The notes below the pieces were generated by a model. It ran no database searches and was not told the DNA's origin. It saw only the letters and a program-made list of their open reading frames with translations. The position numbers and the translations under genes are program-made. This document shows, piece after piece, positions 1 to 4,568 of a DNA stretch of 15,435 nt. Source of the stretch: Candidatus Pacearchaeota archaeon (GTDB taxonomy: Archaea > Nanobdellota > Nanobdellia > Pacearchaeales > GW2011-AR1); NCBI GenBank assembly GCA_014728565.1, contig WJLK01000138.1, forward strand, positions 1 to 15,435, given 5' to 3'. Position 1 is the stretch's first letter. Each line of letters begins with the position of its first letter.

Positions 1-7
1 AACATCA

Positions 8-22
8 AAAAGTTTATTAACC
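8..22 (+). promoter_or_regulatory. Putative TATA/BRE promoter of the thioredoxin gene
   Basis: An A-rich stretch followed by GTTTATTAA resembles an archaeal BRE plus TATA box. Transcription would begin around position 40-45, giving a leader of about 50 nt that carries the SD before position 93. Called by eye only, and AT-rich sequence makes chance matches common. Confidence 0.3.
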
Positions 23-80
23 TATTATTTCTATGAAATATAATGCAATACACTGAAATATCAGAGGTGAAAGTAACTAT

Positions 81-87
81 AGGTGAT
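81..87 (+). promoter_or_regulatory. Shine-Dalgarno site of the thioredoxin gene
   Basis: AGGTGAT lies 5 nt before the ATG at 93 and matches the archaeal 16S 3' tail complement (GAGGTGAT). It fixes the start codon. A second GAGGTGA at 64-70 has no start codon at a usable distance. Confidence 0.7.
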
Positions 88-92
88 GTAAG

Positions 93-428
93 ATGCCCTC
101 GAAAAACTACACAGAGTTGGAAGTTACTGATGAGGAATTTAAGGAAATTGTGAATAATTCTCATAAAGTTGTAGTTGTTGATTTCTTTGCTGAATGGTGT
201 ATGCCCTGCCTTATGATGAGTCCTGTTATTGATGAGCTTTCCAGTAATTTGGATGAAATTAAATTTGTAAAAGTGAATATTGATGATAATCCCAGACTAG
301 CTGAAAAAAGCAATGTTTATAGTATTCCATGCATAGTTATTTTTAAGGAGGGTAAGGAAATTGAGAGAATAATTGGAACTCAAACTTATGAGGTTATTGA
401 AGAAAAAGTAAAGAGGCATCTGAATTGA
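93..428 (+). CDS. trx: Thioredoxin
   Basis: A 111-residue single-domain thioredoxin, the usual size for the family, with no signal peptide, so a cytoplasmic thiol-disulfide reductant is expected. The strand before the active site (VVVVDFFAEW, 26-35) leads into the redox motif WCMPC with Cys36 and Cys39. The family usually has WCGPC, so Met replaces Gly. The cis-proline motif is SIPCIVIF with Pro79, followed by Cys80 where Thr is usual, placing a third thiol next to the active site. The Gly of KEG (87) and the C-terminal helix are present. The start is fixed by an AGGTGAT SD 5 nt upstream. It is transcribed in the same direction as the ThyA-like gene 131 bp downstream, but the spacing suggests a separate transcript. 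Identity is secure; the physiological partner is unknown. Confidence 0.93.
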   Translation: MPSKNYTELEVTDEEFKEIVNNSHKVVVVDFFAEWCMPCLMMSPVIDELSSNLDEIKFVKVNIDDNPRLAEKSNVYSIPCIVIFKEGKEIERIIGTQTYEVIEEKVKRHLN

Positions 429-440
429 TTTTAGTTAATT

Positions 441-454
441 GAAAATATATTTTC
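441..454. terminator. 14-bp palindrome after the thioredoxin gene
   Basis: GAAAATATATTTTC is a perfect palindrome 12 nt after the thioredoxin stop. It can fold as a 5-bp stem with a TATA loop. It may mark the transcript 3' end, but AT-only palindromes are common in such sequence. Confidence 0.25.
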
Positions 455-547
455 TGGTTGTTAAATACTTAAATAATATCAAGTTCTGAAAGTTTATATC
501 TATAAAATTTTCCCTATTTTTTATTATTTTAAAAACATAGACTGATT

Positions 548-554
548 GAGGTGA
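548..554 (+). promoter_or_regulatory. Shine-Dalgarno site fixing the ThyA-like start
   Basis: GAGGTGA is a full match to the archaeal anti-SD and ends 5 nt before the ATG at 560. An in-frame GTG at 551 lies inside this SD and is therefore unlikely to be the start. Confidence 0.75.
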
Positions 555-559
555 AAAAG

Positions 560-1531
560 ATGGTTGAAAGTGATGGAAGAATAAGAACATTTCCTGTTGT
601 TGATGAAACAATTCCAGGAGCCCACTGGCAAATTTTAAATATCCTGCATAATCATGGATATCCACTTAGAACAGAATATGATAGAAAGACTGCTGATGGA
701 AGTCCTGTAGATCCTAGTTCTGGAAGAGATGGAAAATTTATAATAGAGATTAAAAATCCTTTTTCTCAGCCACGTTATCCTTTTTTTAGTTTTTGTGAGA
801 TTGGAAAGTATATTGCAGAAATTTTAGGAGTAAAAGATCATCTAGTTCCTCCTTATGATGAATTGAAAGCTATGGCTGAGGGTGGTGAAGTAACAACTCT
901 ATGGCCATATACCTATCATAGTAGATTAGCTAGTTATCCTTGCAGAGATGGAAGTGTTTTAAATCAGTTAAAAGTAATGACTGATAAATTAGCTAAAAGT
1001 CCACTAACAAGAAGGGCAATTGCAATTACAGGAGTTCCTGAAATTGATTTATTTTTAGAAGAACCTCCTTGTTTAAGATATATCCAATTAAGAGCAATTG
1101 AAAATCGCAAAGGACAGTTAGTTTTAAATATGCATACTAGTTGGAGAAGCAGGGCAGCTTATACTGCATGGCATGATAATGTTATGGCTCTTACAAACCT
1201 GCAAGCAAAACTTGCTTCTGATTTAAATAAAAAAACAGAAAGAGAAATCATTGTAGGCCCTTATACAGAGGCAAATGGTTCTTTACATTTATATCCTCAG
1301 GATTATGATGATCCTGATAAAGATTTTGCAAAAAAGTTTGTAGGAGATTTTCCTACAAGAGAGTCCTATATAGCAAAAGCAAGAGATACAACCAGCGAAA
1401 CAATGCAGGTTTATATTGACTCTCAATTAGAACAATTAGCAGAAGAATCTACCTGGAGATTCCCTTCTGAAGCGTTGCGGCTTATTGAAGATTTAAGAGA
1501 AGGTTATAGAAGTGGAGAATTCACCCCTTGA
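560..1531 (+). CDS. Thymidylate synthase-family protein (ThyA / pyrimidine hydroxymethylase fold)
   Basis: 323 residues, starting at the ATG 5 nt after a GAGGTGA SD. Family landmarks occur in order: Arg pair 151-152 (phosphate-binding arginines), EEPPC with the nucleophile Cys171, Q176, the R196-S197 motif, N207 eleven residues after R196 (the Asn that contacts the uracil face in ThyA), and H243-L-Y245 (the HxY deoxyribose-contacting motif). Archaeal thymidylate synthases have the same PPCL and AWxxN signatures. These enzymes transfer a one-carbon unit from methylene-tetrahydrofolate to C5 of dUMP, or hydroxymethylate pyrimidine nucleotides. The conserved Asp three residues after the Arg (E. 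coli D169, folate-contacting) is Ala199 here, so cofactor or substrate may differ. A thymidylate kinase lies at 5116 in the same window. The family is confident; the exact reaction is not. Confidence 0.72.
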   Translation: MVESDGRIRTFPVVDETIPGAHWQILNILHNHGYPLRTEYDRKTADGSPVDPSSGRDGKFIIEIKNPFSQPRYPFFSFCEIGKYIAEILGVKDHLVPPYDELKAMAEGGEVTTLWPYTYHSRLASYPCRDGSVLNQLKVMTDKLAKSPLTRRAIAITGVPEIDLFLEEPPCLRYIQLRAIENRKGQLVLNMHTSWRSRAAYTAWHDNVMALTNLQAKLASDLNKKTEREIIVGPYTEANGSLHLYPQDYDDPDKDFAKKFVGDFPTRESYIAKARDTTSETMQVYIDSQLEQLAEESTWRFPSEALRLIEDLREGYRSGEFTP

Positions 1532-1552
1532 TAAAATTTAATTCTAAAAACC

Positions 1553-1570
1553 TTTTTAAACCTTTAAATT
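1553..1570 (+). promoter_or_regulatory. Putative promoter of tRNA-Lys
   Basis: Two TATA-like blocks in direct repeat (CCTTTTTAAA then CCTTTAAATT) lie 40-57 bp before the mature tRNA 5' end. With a 25-bp TATA-to-start distance, either would leave a short 5' leader for RNase P to remove. Confidence 0.45.
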
Positions 1571-1609
1571 CTCGTTAATTTATTCAGAGTTTATTTAACT
1601 CTGGGCTAT

Positions 1610-1684
1610 GGCTCCATAGCTCAGCCTGGTTAGAGCACTGGCCTTTTAAGCCAGGTGTCGGGGGTTCAAATCCCCCTGGGGCCA
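1610..1684 (+). tRNA. tRNA-Lys (anticodon UUU)
   Basis: A 75-nt cloverleaf. The 7-bp acceptor stem GGCTCCA/TGGGGCC has one G-U pair, followed by discriminator A1684. The D stem is GCTC/GAGC. The anticodon stem CTGGC/GCCAG encloses loop CTTTTAA, giving anticodon TTT. The variable loop is GTGTC, the T stem GGGGG/CCCCC and the T loop TTCAAAT. There is no intron and no encoded CCA. A run of eight T follows directly and probably terminates transcription. The 3' part from the anticodon loop onward is duplicated exactly at 2399-2443. Confidence 0.97.
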
Positions 1685-1687
1685 TTT
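1643..1687 (+). repeat. Left copy of a 45-bp direct repeat (att-like core inside tRNA-Lys)
   Basis: Identical to 2399-2443 over all 45 bases. It begins at C32, the first base of the anticodon loop, and continues through the T arm, acceptor strand, discriminator base and three T. Tyrosine-integrase elements commonly use this 3' half of a tRNA gene as attachment site, leaving the tRNA intact at one end. The divergence immediately outside the repeat (C versus G before it, T versus C after it) was checked base by base. Confidence 0.85.
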
Positions 1688-1692
1688 TTTTT
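1685..1692 (+). terminator. Oligo-T terminator after tRNA-Lys
   Basis: Eight consecutive T follow the tRNA discriminator base. Archaeal RNA polymerase terminates at such T runs. Confidence 0.6.
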
Positions 1693-1732
1693 ATAGTTTT
1701 GTTAATTGGTTAAAAAACCTTGAAAAAAGTTC

Positions 1733-1751
1733 GATATTAAATTCTAATATC
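1733..1751 (-). terminator. Hairpin over the stop codon of the anchored-protein gene
   Basis: GATATTA/TAATATC forms a 7-bp stem with a 5-nt loop. On the minus strand it includes the TAA stop at 1737-1739 and is followed after four bases by six T, as in an intrinsic terminator. Confidence 0.5.
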
Positions 1752-2195
1752 AACATGTCCATCAAAAATTCCCCAAGAAGTTGAAGAAGAGGAAGAAGAG
1801 ATACCATCTGGAGAAGATGATGTTTTTGAGCAACCAATTATTTCAACTATTGAATCCATTCCTGTGTTTTCTCCAAAAGTATCAGGATATTTTTCAAATA
1901 ATTTTTTTGCTATATTATTTATTATTTCTTCTTCATCAGCATGTGCTTCAGTACCTTCACAATTTAATCGAACAAATACTCTTGTACCAGCAATACCTTT
2001 TGAGTAAGTTCCTTCTGTTATTTGATATTTTGCAGGAAGTTCTGAAATAATTATATCCTTAATATCCTTACAGGTCTCATCCTCACAAATAAAGTTGTTA
2101 CTATCATTATTTGTTGGATTATAAAAAAATACTATTCCTAATGCTATTAATATTACTACTACAATTCCAATAATTAAAATTTGTTTCTTTACCAT
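1737..2195 (-). CDS. Hypothetical single-pass membrane-anchored protein
   Basis: A 152-residue protein of no family I recognise. Residues 5-25 form one hydrophobic helix after MVKKQ, so it is probably anchored with its C-terminal part outside the cell; there is no lipobox. The soluble part has four cysteines (37, 42, 79, 118) that could form disulfides and ends in a serine-rich segment (SSSPDGISSSSSSTSWG) resembling an exposed linker. A TATA-like TTTAAAAAGG on the minus strand is centred about 24 bp before the ATG, which suggests a leaderless mRNA. A stop-overlapping hairpin plus T run ends the gene. It is the only gene between the two tRNA-Lys repeats, so it would be the cargo of the putative element. 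It runs opposite to its neighbours. Confidence 0.7.
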   Translation of the reverse strand: MVKKQILIIGIVVVILIALGIVFFYNPTNNDSNNFICEDETCKDIKDIIISELPAKYQITEGTYSKGIAGTRVFVRLNCEGTEAHADEEEIINNIAKKLFEKYPDTFGENTGMDSIVEIIGCSKTSSSPDGISSSSSSTSWGIFDGHVDIRI

Positions 2196-2213
2196 ACCTA
2201 TCTATATTCTACA

Positions 2214-2224
2214 CCTTTTTAAAC
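2214..2224 (-). promoter_or_regulatory. TATA-like box for the anchored-protein gene
   Basis: Minus-strand GTTTAAAAAGG is centred about 24 bp before the ATG at 2195. At archaeal TATA spacing the transcript would start at or just before the start codon, so translation is probably leaderless. Confidence 0.5.
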
Positions 2225-2338
2225 AATTTCTAAACTTCAATCAAAATTGAAGTTATATTTATGAATATATACAGATTTATAAATATTTCTGAAAGATTAT
2301 ATTCAAATTATTAAGAAGTTTAACTAGTAATTCAATAT

Positions 2339-2403
2339 AAGCCAGGATACATAAACATACCACTACAATTAAGCCGGGATACGAAACCATATCACGTGCT
2401 TTT
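2339..2403. repeat. Two tandem degenerate 32/33-bp repeats next to the att-like copy
   Basis: Unit 1 (2339-2370) and unit 2 (2371-2403) share AAGCC, then A or G, then GGATAC, followed by a partly conserved tail. About 20 of the best-matched 24 positions agree on the minus strand. The 45-bp tRNA repeat begins as unit 2 ends, and its AAGCCAGG at 2404 keeps the 33-bp phase. They could be integrase arm-binding sites or traces of earlier integrations; the function is inferred only from position. Confidence 0.45.
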
Positions 2404-2443
2404 AAGCCAGGTGTCGGGGGTTCAAATCCCCCTGGGGCCATTT
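2399..2443 (+). repeat. Right copy of the 45-bp tRNA-Lys 3'-half repeat (att-like)
   Basis: An exact copy of 1643-1687, from the anticodon loop to just past the 3' end. The sequence upstream does not complete a D arm, 5' anticodon strand or 5' acceptor strand, so this is not a functional tRNA. It marks the far boundary of the putative integrated segment. The minus-strand translation through it gives the PGGFEPPTPGLKAR peptide that tRNA genes typically produce, which is not a real protein. Confidence 0.85.
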
Positions 2444-2445
2444 CG

Positions 2446-2467
2446 TAAGGGAACCTAGGTTCCCTTA
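2446..2467. repeat. 22-bp perfect palindrome beside the att-like copy
   Basis: TAAGGGAACCT followed by its exact reverse complement, centred on CTAG, begins 2 bp after the 45-bp repeat. Its GC content is higher than the surroundings, so chance is unlikely. It could be a dimeric protein-binding site or, in RNA, a hairpin. Confidence 0.6.
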
Positions 2468-2596
2468 ACAAGCCAACCTCCCTAAAACAGGTATTTGAAC
2501 ATCTGATTGTTTTGGAAGAATGTTCAGACTTTGTTATTTTAATAATTCTCAAAGTCTGGGAATGAGTGTAATCTTCAGACTATTTTTTATTCAACA

Positions 2597-2613
2597 ATAA
2601 TTCTTAAAAAATA
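2597..2613 (+). promoter_or_regulatory. Promoter of the 112-residue gene (17-bp block, copy 1)
   Basis: ATAATTCTTAAAAAATA contains a TATA-like core centred about 25 bp before the ATG at 2633, consistent with a leaderless transcript. The identical 17 bases recur at 2990-3006 before the next gene at nearly the same distance. Confidence 0.6.
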
Positions 2614-2632
2614 TGAATCATTAAAAATAAAA

Positions 2633-2971
2633 ATGATTGAATTTAGTAACTCAGAACTTTGCAGATATTTGCAGAGATTTGGAAGAGTTGAATTTCAAGG
2701 TCCTTCTTGTAGTTCAGTTGATAATAAAAAAATCTGGAGAGTCTATCTAGGAGGACAGTTAATAGGAGAGTTCTCAAATGTAATGGAAGGAGATTCTTTA
2801 AGTTTTGTTCATTATGATGGAAGAATTCCAGAATATGTTAATAGAAACATAAGAAGCTCCTGGGGTGGATGGGAAAGCAAACTTCCTGAAGATTCAGTTA
2901 TGTTACTAGCTTCAAGAAATGGAAGAGAGTATTTAAGAAAAGATTTACATGAAGAAATTCCTCTTGTTTAA
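2633..2971 (+). CDS. Hypothetical protein, 112 residues
   Basis: I do not recognise this family. The protein is soluble, with no signal peptide or membrane helix. Its centre looks like alternating beta strands (IWRVYLGGQLIGEFSNVM, then LSFVHYDGRIPEYV), and a tryptophan-glycine cluster SSWGGWES lies at about residues 76-83. The Gly-rich hairpin LGGQLIGEF resembles the turn of a small beta-sheet domain, but that is not a family assignment. The start is the ATG 20 bp after a promoter block shared exactly with the next gene, which suggests co-regulation with the ureohydrolase-fold gene rather than one operon. There is no SD. Codon use (AGA arginine, GGA glycine) resembles its neighbours. Confidence 0.75.
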   Translation: MIEFSNSELCRYLQRFGRVEFQGPSCSSVDNKKIWRVYLGGQLIGEFSNVMEGDSLSFVHYDGRIPEYVNRNIRSSWGGWESKLPEDSVMLLASRNGREYLRKDLHEEIPLV

Positions 2972-2989
2972 AACATTCACTATTAAAAC

Positions 2990-3006
2990 ATAATTCTTAA
3001 AAAATA
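2990..3006 (+). promoter_or_regulatory. Promoter of the ureohydrolase-fold gene (17-bp block, copy 2)
   Basis: Same 17 bases as 2597-2613, ending 18 bp before the ATG at 3025 compared with 19 bp for copy 1. The match in spacing supports ATG 3025 as the start and suggests leaderless transcription. Confidence 0.6.
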
Positions 3007-3024
3007 AACTGTTGATTGAAATTA

Positions 3025-3942
3025 ATGGTAAATACTTTTTTACTAAGAGTTCCTTATTTAAGAAGAGCTAAAAAAGACTTTCTTTACAGGGCTGATCAAG
3101 GTTCTCTCCAGAGAATAAGGAAATTTCTCAACAGAAAAAAAACAGAATTTCAAAGACTTGACTGGAATCTGACTCCTTATGCTCTGGAAAAAATAATTAT
3201 AGAGTATGATATTGCTGAGAGGGATAGTGATATGAGTGAAAGACTGAAAGATGATAGTTTCATTGTACTTAATTCAAGTGGATTTTTTCATCACAGAACC
3301 TTTTATTTTGTAGAGGCTTTAGAAGAGGATGTTTGTTATGTTCAGTTAGATTCTCATCCTGATTTCTGGAACATTAGAAAAAGATTAAATGGAAGTGGTT
3401 TTGTTTCTGAAATAAGCAGGCTTAGAAATGTTAAATCAACTCATCTAGTTGGAGTTACACCAAACGAAGCACTAGTTCCTGAAGATAAAACTGAAGAGGA
3501 AATCAGAGAGAATATCAGGGATATTAATATTATTTCATCTGAACCTCTTGAAGCATTATTATTTCCTTGTGATGAAAGTGAAAAAGAAAGATATGAAGAA
3601 GTTTACAGAAGAGCAATTAAGATTTATCCACAGTTAACATACAAAAGAAATCCAACTGAATTTGATCCTGACTCTATTCCTGACCTTCCTGTTTACCTAT
3701 CAGTTGACCTTGATGTAATCAGATATTTTCCTACTTTATGGTATGGACATGGAAGATGGAATTCTGAAAAATTATGCAGAACAATCTGGGATATTGGAAC
3801 TAAGAGAAGAATAATTGGTGCAGATATTTGCGGACTTGATAATAATTTTTCAAGAGAGAACAATCCTACAATGAAACATTTTTGGTTTTTTTACAAAATT
3901 CTTGAATATGTTATGAAAAACAACACATCCCAGGAAAAATAA
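3025..3942 (+). CDS. Ureohydrolase-fold (arginase/agmatinase/formiminoglutamase-like) metalloenzyme
   Basis: 305 residues from the ATG; an in-frame TTG at 3016 is rejected because the promoter spacing matches that of the gene at 2633. Ureohydrolase metal-site motifs occur in order: GFFHH with His89/His90 (family GGDH), a strand into LDSHPD with Asp109, His111 and Asp113 (family DAHxD), and LSVDLDV with Asp228 and Asp230 (family SxDxDxxDP). The following segment, WNSEKLCRTIWDIGTKRRIIGADICGLD, matches the family's Gly-loop helix and final strand. A dimanganese hydrolase acting on a guanidino- or formimino-type compound is therefore plausible. The spacing and flanks differ from classical arginases, and a region of about 100 residues between the DSHPD and DLD motifs is unfamiliar. 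UPF0489-like proteins share the DxHxD feature and are an alternative. The substrate cannot be named from sequence. Confidence 0.62.
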   Translation: MVNTFLLRVPYLRRAKKDFLYRADQGSLQRIRKFLNRKKTEFQRLDWNLTPYALEKIIIEYDIAERDSDMSERLKDDSFIVLNSSGFFHHRTFYFVEALEEDVCYVQLDSHPDFWNIRKRLNGSGFVSEISRLRNVKSTHLVGVTPNEALVPEDKTEEEIRENIRDINIISSEPLEALLFPCDESEKERYEEVYRRAIKIYPQLTYKRNPTEFDPDSIPDLPVYLSVDLDVIRYFPTLWYGHGRWNSEKLCRTIWDIGTKRRIIGADICGLDNNFSRENNPTMKHFWFFYKILEYVMKNNTSQEK

Positions 3943-3953
3943 ACCTGGGATGT
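3925..3953. terminator. Hairpin over the stop codon of the ureohydrolase-fold gene
   Basis: ACATCCCAGG and CCTGGGATGT form a perfect 10-bp stem around a 9-nt loop containing the TAA stop (3940-3942). With five to six GC pairs it is too strong to be chance. The minus strand reads into it from the small gene pair, so it may insulate two convergent transcripts. No clear T run follows on the plus strand. Confidence 0.6.
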
Positions 3954-3971
3954 ATAAAAAGATCTATTGGC

Positions 3972-3986
3972 TTGTCTTTATGACAA
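3972..3986 (-). terminator. Short hairpin downstream of the minus-strand small gene pair
   Basis: TTGTC/GACAA with a 5-nt loop lies 7 nt beyond the stop of the 45-residue gene on the minus strand. Weak 3'-end candidate. Confidence 0.25.
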
Positions 3987-3993
3987 AGATAAA

Positions 3994-4131
3994 TTAGTTT
4001 CTAGTTTCCAGCAATTTTTTTGTATATACTAATCTTTCTTGGATAACAGCTTTAAATGTTTTAGATAAATTTTCCTCTTTTTTTTCTAGTTCATTGAATA
4101 ATTTTCTAGCTTTCTCTAGATTCCTATTCAT
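3994..4131 (-). CDS. Small 45-residue protein coupled to the DUF2080-like gene
   Basis: A short reading frame, ATG at 4131 to TAA at 3994-3996, encoding MNRNLEKARKLFNELEKKEE... and ending LLETRN. It is predicted to be almost wholly helical, rich in Lys and Glu with hydrophobic spacing suitable for a coiled coil or helical hairpin. Its start overlaps the end of the upstream minus-strand gene by 8 nt, and GGGGGTGA lies just before the ATG, so translation is probably coupled. Two tiny overlapping genes, the first with an AbrB-like look, resemble an antitoxin-like operon or a regulator with its partner. No toxin family is recognised and the function is unknown. The overlap and SD argue that it is real despite its size. 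Confidence 0.55.
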   Translation of the reverse strand: MNRNLEKARKLFNELEKKEENLSKTFKAVIQERLVYTKKLLETRN

Positions 4132-4306
4132 TCTCACCCCCTTTTCCCTTTAGGACAAAGACAACGACTTCGTTTTCTATAAATTCTTTCTTACAATTAA
4201 TCTTTGCTGAATTACCACCATTGCTTTTTACTTTTTCTGTGTAAATAGTCTCATAACCAGAACCCATCACTAATTTTTTTGCTGTCGTCGAATTTATCTT
4301 TATCAT
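4124..4306 (-). CDS. DUF2080/AbrB-like small protein
   Basis: 60 residues. The segment VKSNGGNSAKINCKKEFIENEVVVFVL resembles the pattern GNSGxIxVPKxxIGKxVxVxxL of DUF2080 (transposon-associated archaeal small proteins) and of swapped-hairpin AbrB-type DNA-binding domains. The usual Pro of VPK is Cys here. Such proteins bind DNA as dimers, often as antitoxins or accessory proteins of mobile elements; here the DNA-binding role is inferred. A minus-strand TATA-like box at 4326-4337 is centred about 25 bp before the ATG, which suggests a leaderless transcript. The 45-residue gene overlaps its 3' end. No transposase is visible nearby. Confidence 0.6.
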   Translation of the reverse strand: MIKINSTTAKKLVMGSGYETIYTEKVKSNGGNSAKINCKKEFIENEVVVFVLKGKGGENE

Positions 4307-4325
4307 GGATACCTATGGATAACCT

Positions 4326-4337
4326 CATATTTAAAGC
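4326..4337 (-). promoter_or_regulatory. TATA-like box for the DUF2080-like gene pair
   Basis: Minus-strand GCTTTAAATATG is centred about 25 bp upstream of the ATG at 4306, which is the archaeal TATA-to-start spacing. Confidence 0.5.
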
Positions 4338-4537
4338 TTTTGGTTTTTTTGATCAAATATGTTATGGTTGATAACTGATTGATAAAATTTTATTCATATA
4401 ATTACTACTTTTGTAATTAAACTATAACTTCCTGAGTCAGCACTCTATCCTCGATTACTAAGAGTTCTTAATTAATTCAAATTAAAATAATAACAGAAAT
4501 GATTTTTCAAAATTAAATATATCCTCTAAAATAATTT

Positions 4538-4548
4538 TATTTTTAAAT
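4538..4548 (+). promoter_or_regulatory. TATA-like box for the deoxyribosyltransferase-fold gene
   Basis: TTATTTTTAAA is centred about 25 bp before the ATG at 4569, with no SD between. The transcript is probably leaderless and likely covers the downstream kinase as well. Confidence 0.5.
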
Positions 4549-4568
4549 CAAAAAGATTTCAATAAATA

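Larger units (their letters stand above)
1643..2443. mobile_element. Putative 756-bp integrated element or remnant at tRNA-Lys
   Basis: The segment is bounded by two perfect 45-bp copies of the tRNA-Lys 3' half in the same orientation, 756 bp apart. That is the expected outcome of site-specific integration at a tRNA gene. The only convincing gene inside is the minus-strand anchored protein at 1737-2195. No integrase, replication gene or second complete tRNA is present, so it would be a decayed remnant or a non-autonomous element moved in trans. A plain segmental duplication of the tRNA 3' end is the main alternative. Confidence 0.5.
2444..2632. other. Gene-free stretch with inverted and direct repeats
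   Basis: No convincing coding sequence. Besides the palindrome at 2446-2467 it holds CAGACTTTG (2525-2533) facing CAAAGTCTG (2550-2558), a 9-bp inverted repeat with a 16-nt spacer. TTCAGACT recurs at 2523-2530 and 2574-2581. These AGTCTG-type motifs sit just before the promoter of the gene at 2633 and may be operator sites. Confidence 0.35.

Noticed and set aside
86..91. Minimal ATG-TAA start-stop just before the thioredoxin ATG
   Set aside because: It overlaps the SD of the thioredoxin gene and has no SD of its own at a usable distance; probably chance.
435..665. Minus-strand 76-residue frame
   Set aside because: It overlaps the promoter and 5' end of the ThyA-like gene and has no recognisable features; a shadow frame.
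1781..2050. Plus-strand 89-residue Leu-rich frame
   Set aside because: Antisense shadow of the anchored-protein gene on the minus strand; composition reflects the complementary codons.
2399..2440. Second tRNA-Lys gene
   Set aside because: Only the anticodon loop onward is present; the upstream sequence gives no D arm, 5' anticodon strand or 5' acceptor strand.
2277..2552. Minus-strand 91-residue reading frame containing PGGFEPPTPGLKAR
   Set aside because: This peptide is the well-known translation artefact of the tRNA T-arm/acceptor region; here it comes from the 45-bp tRNA copy.
3016..3024. TTG start for the ureohydrolase-fold gene
   Set aside because: The ATG at 3025 has promoter spacing matching the gene at 2633, and no SD supports the TTG.
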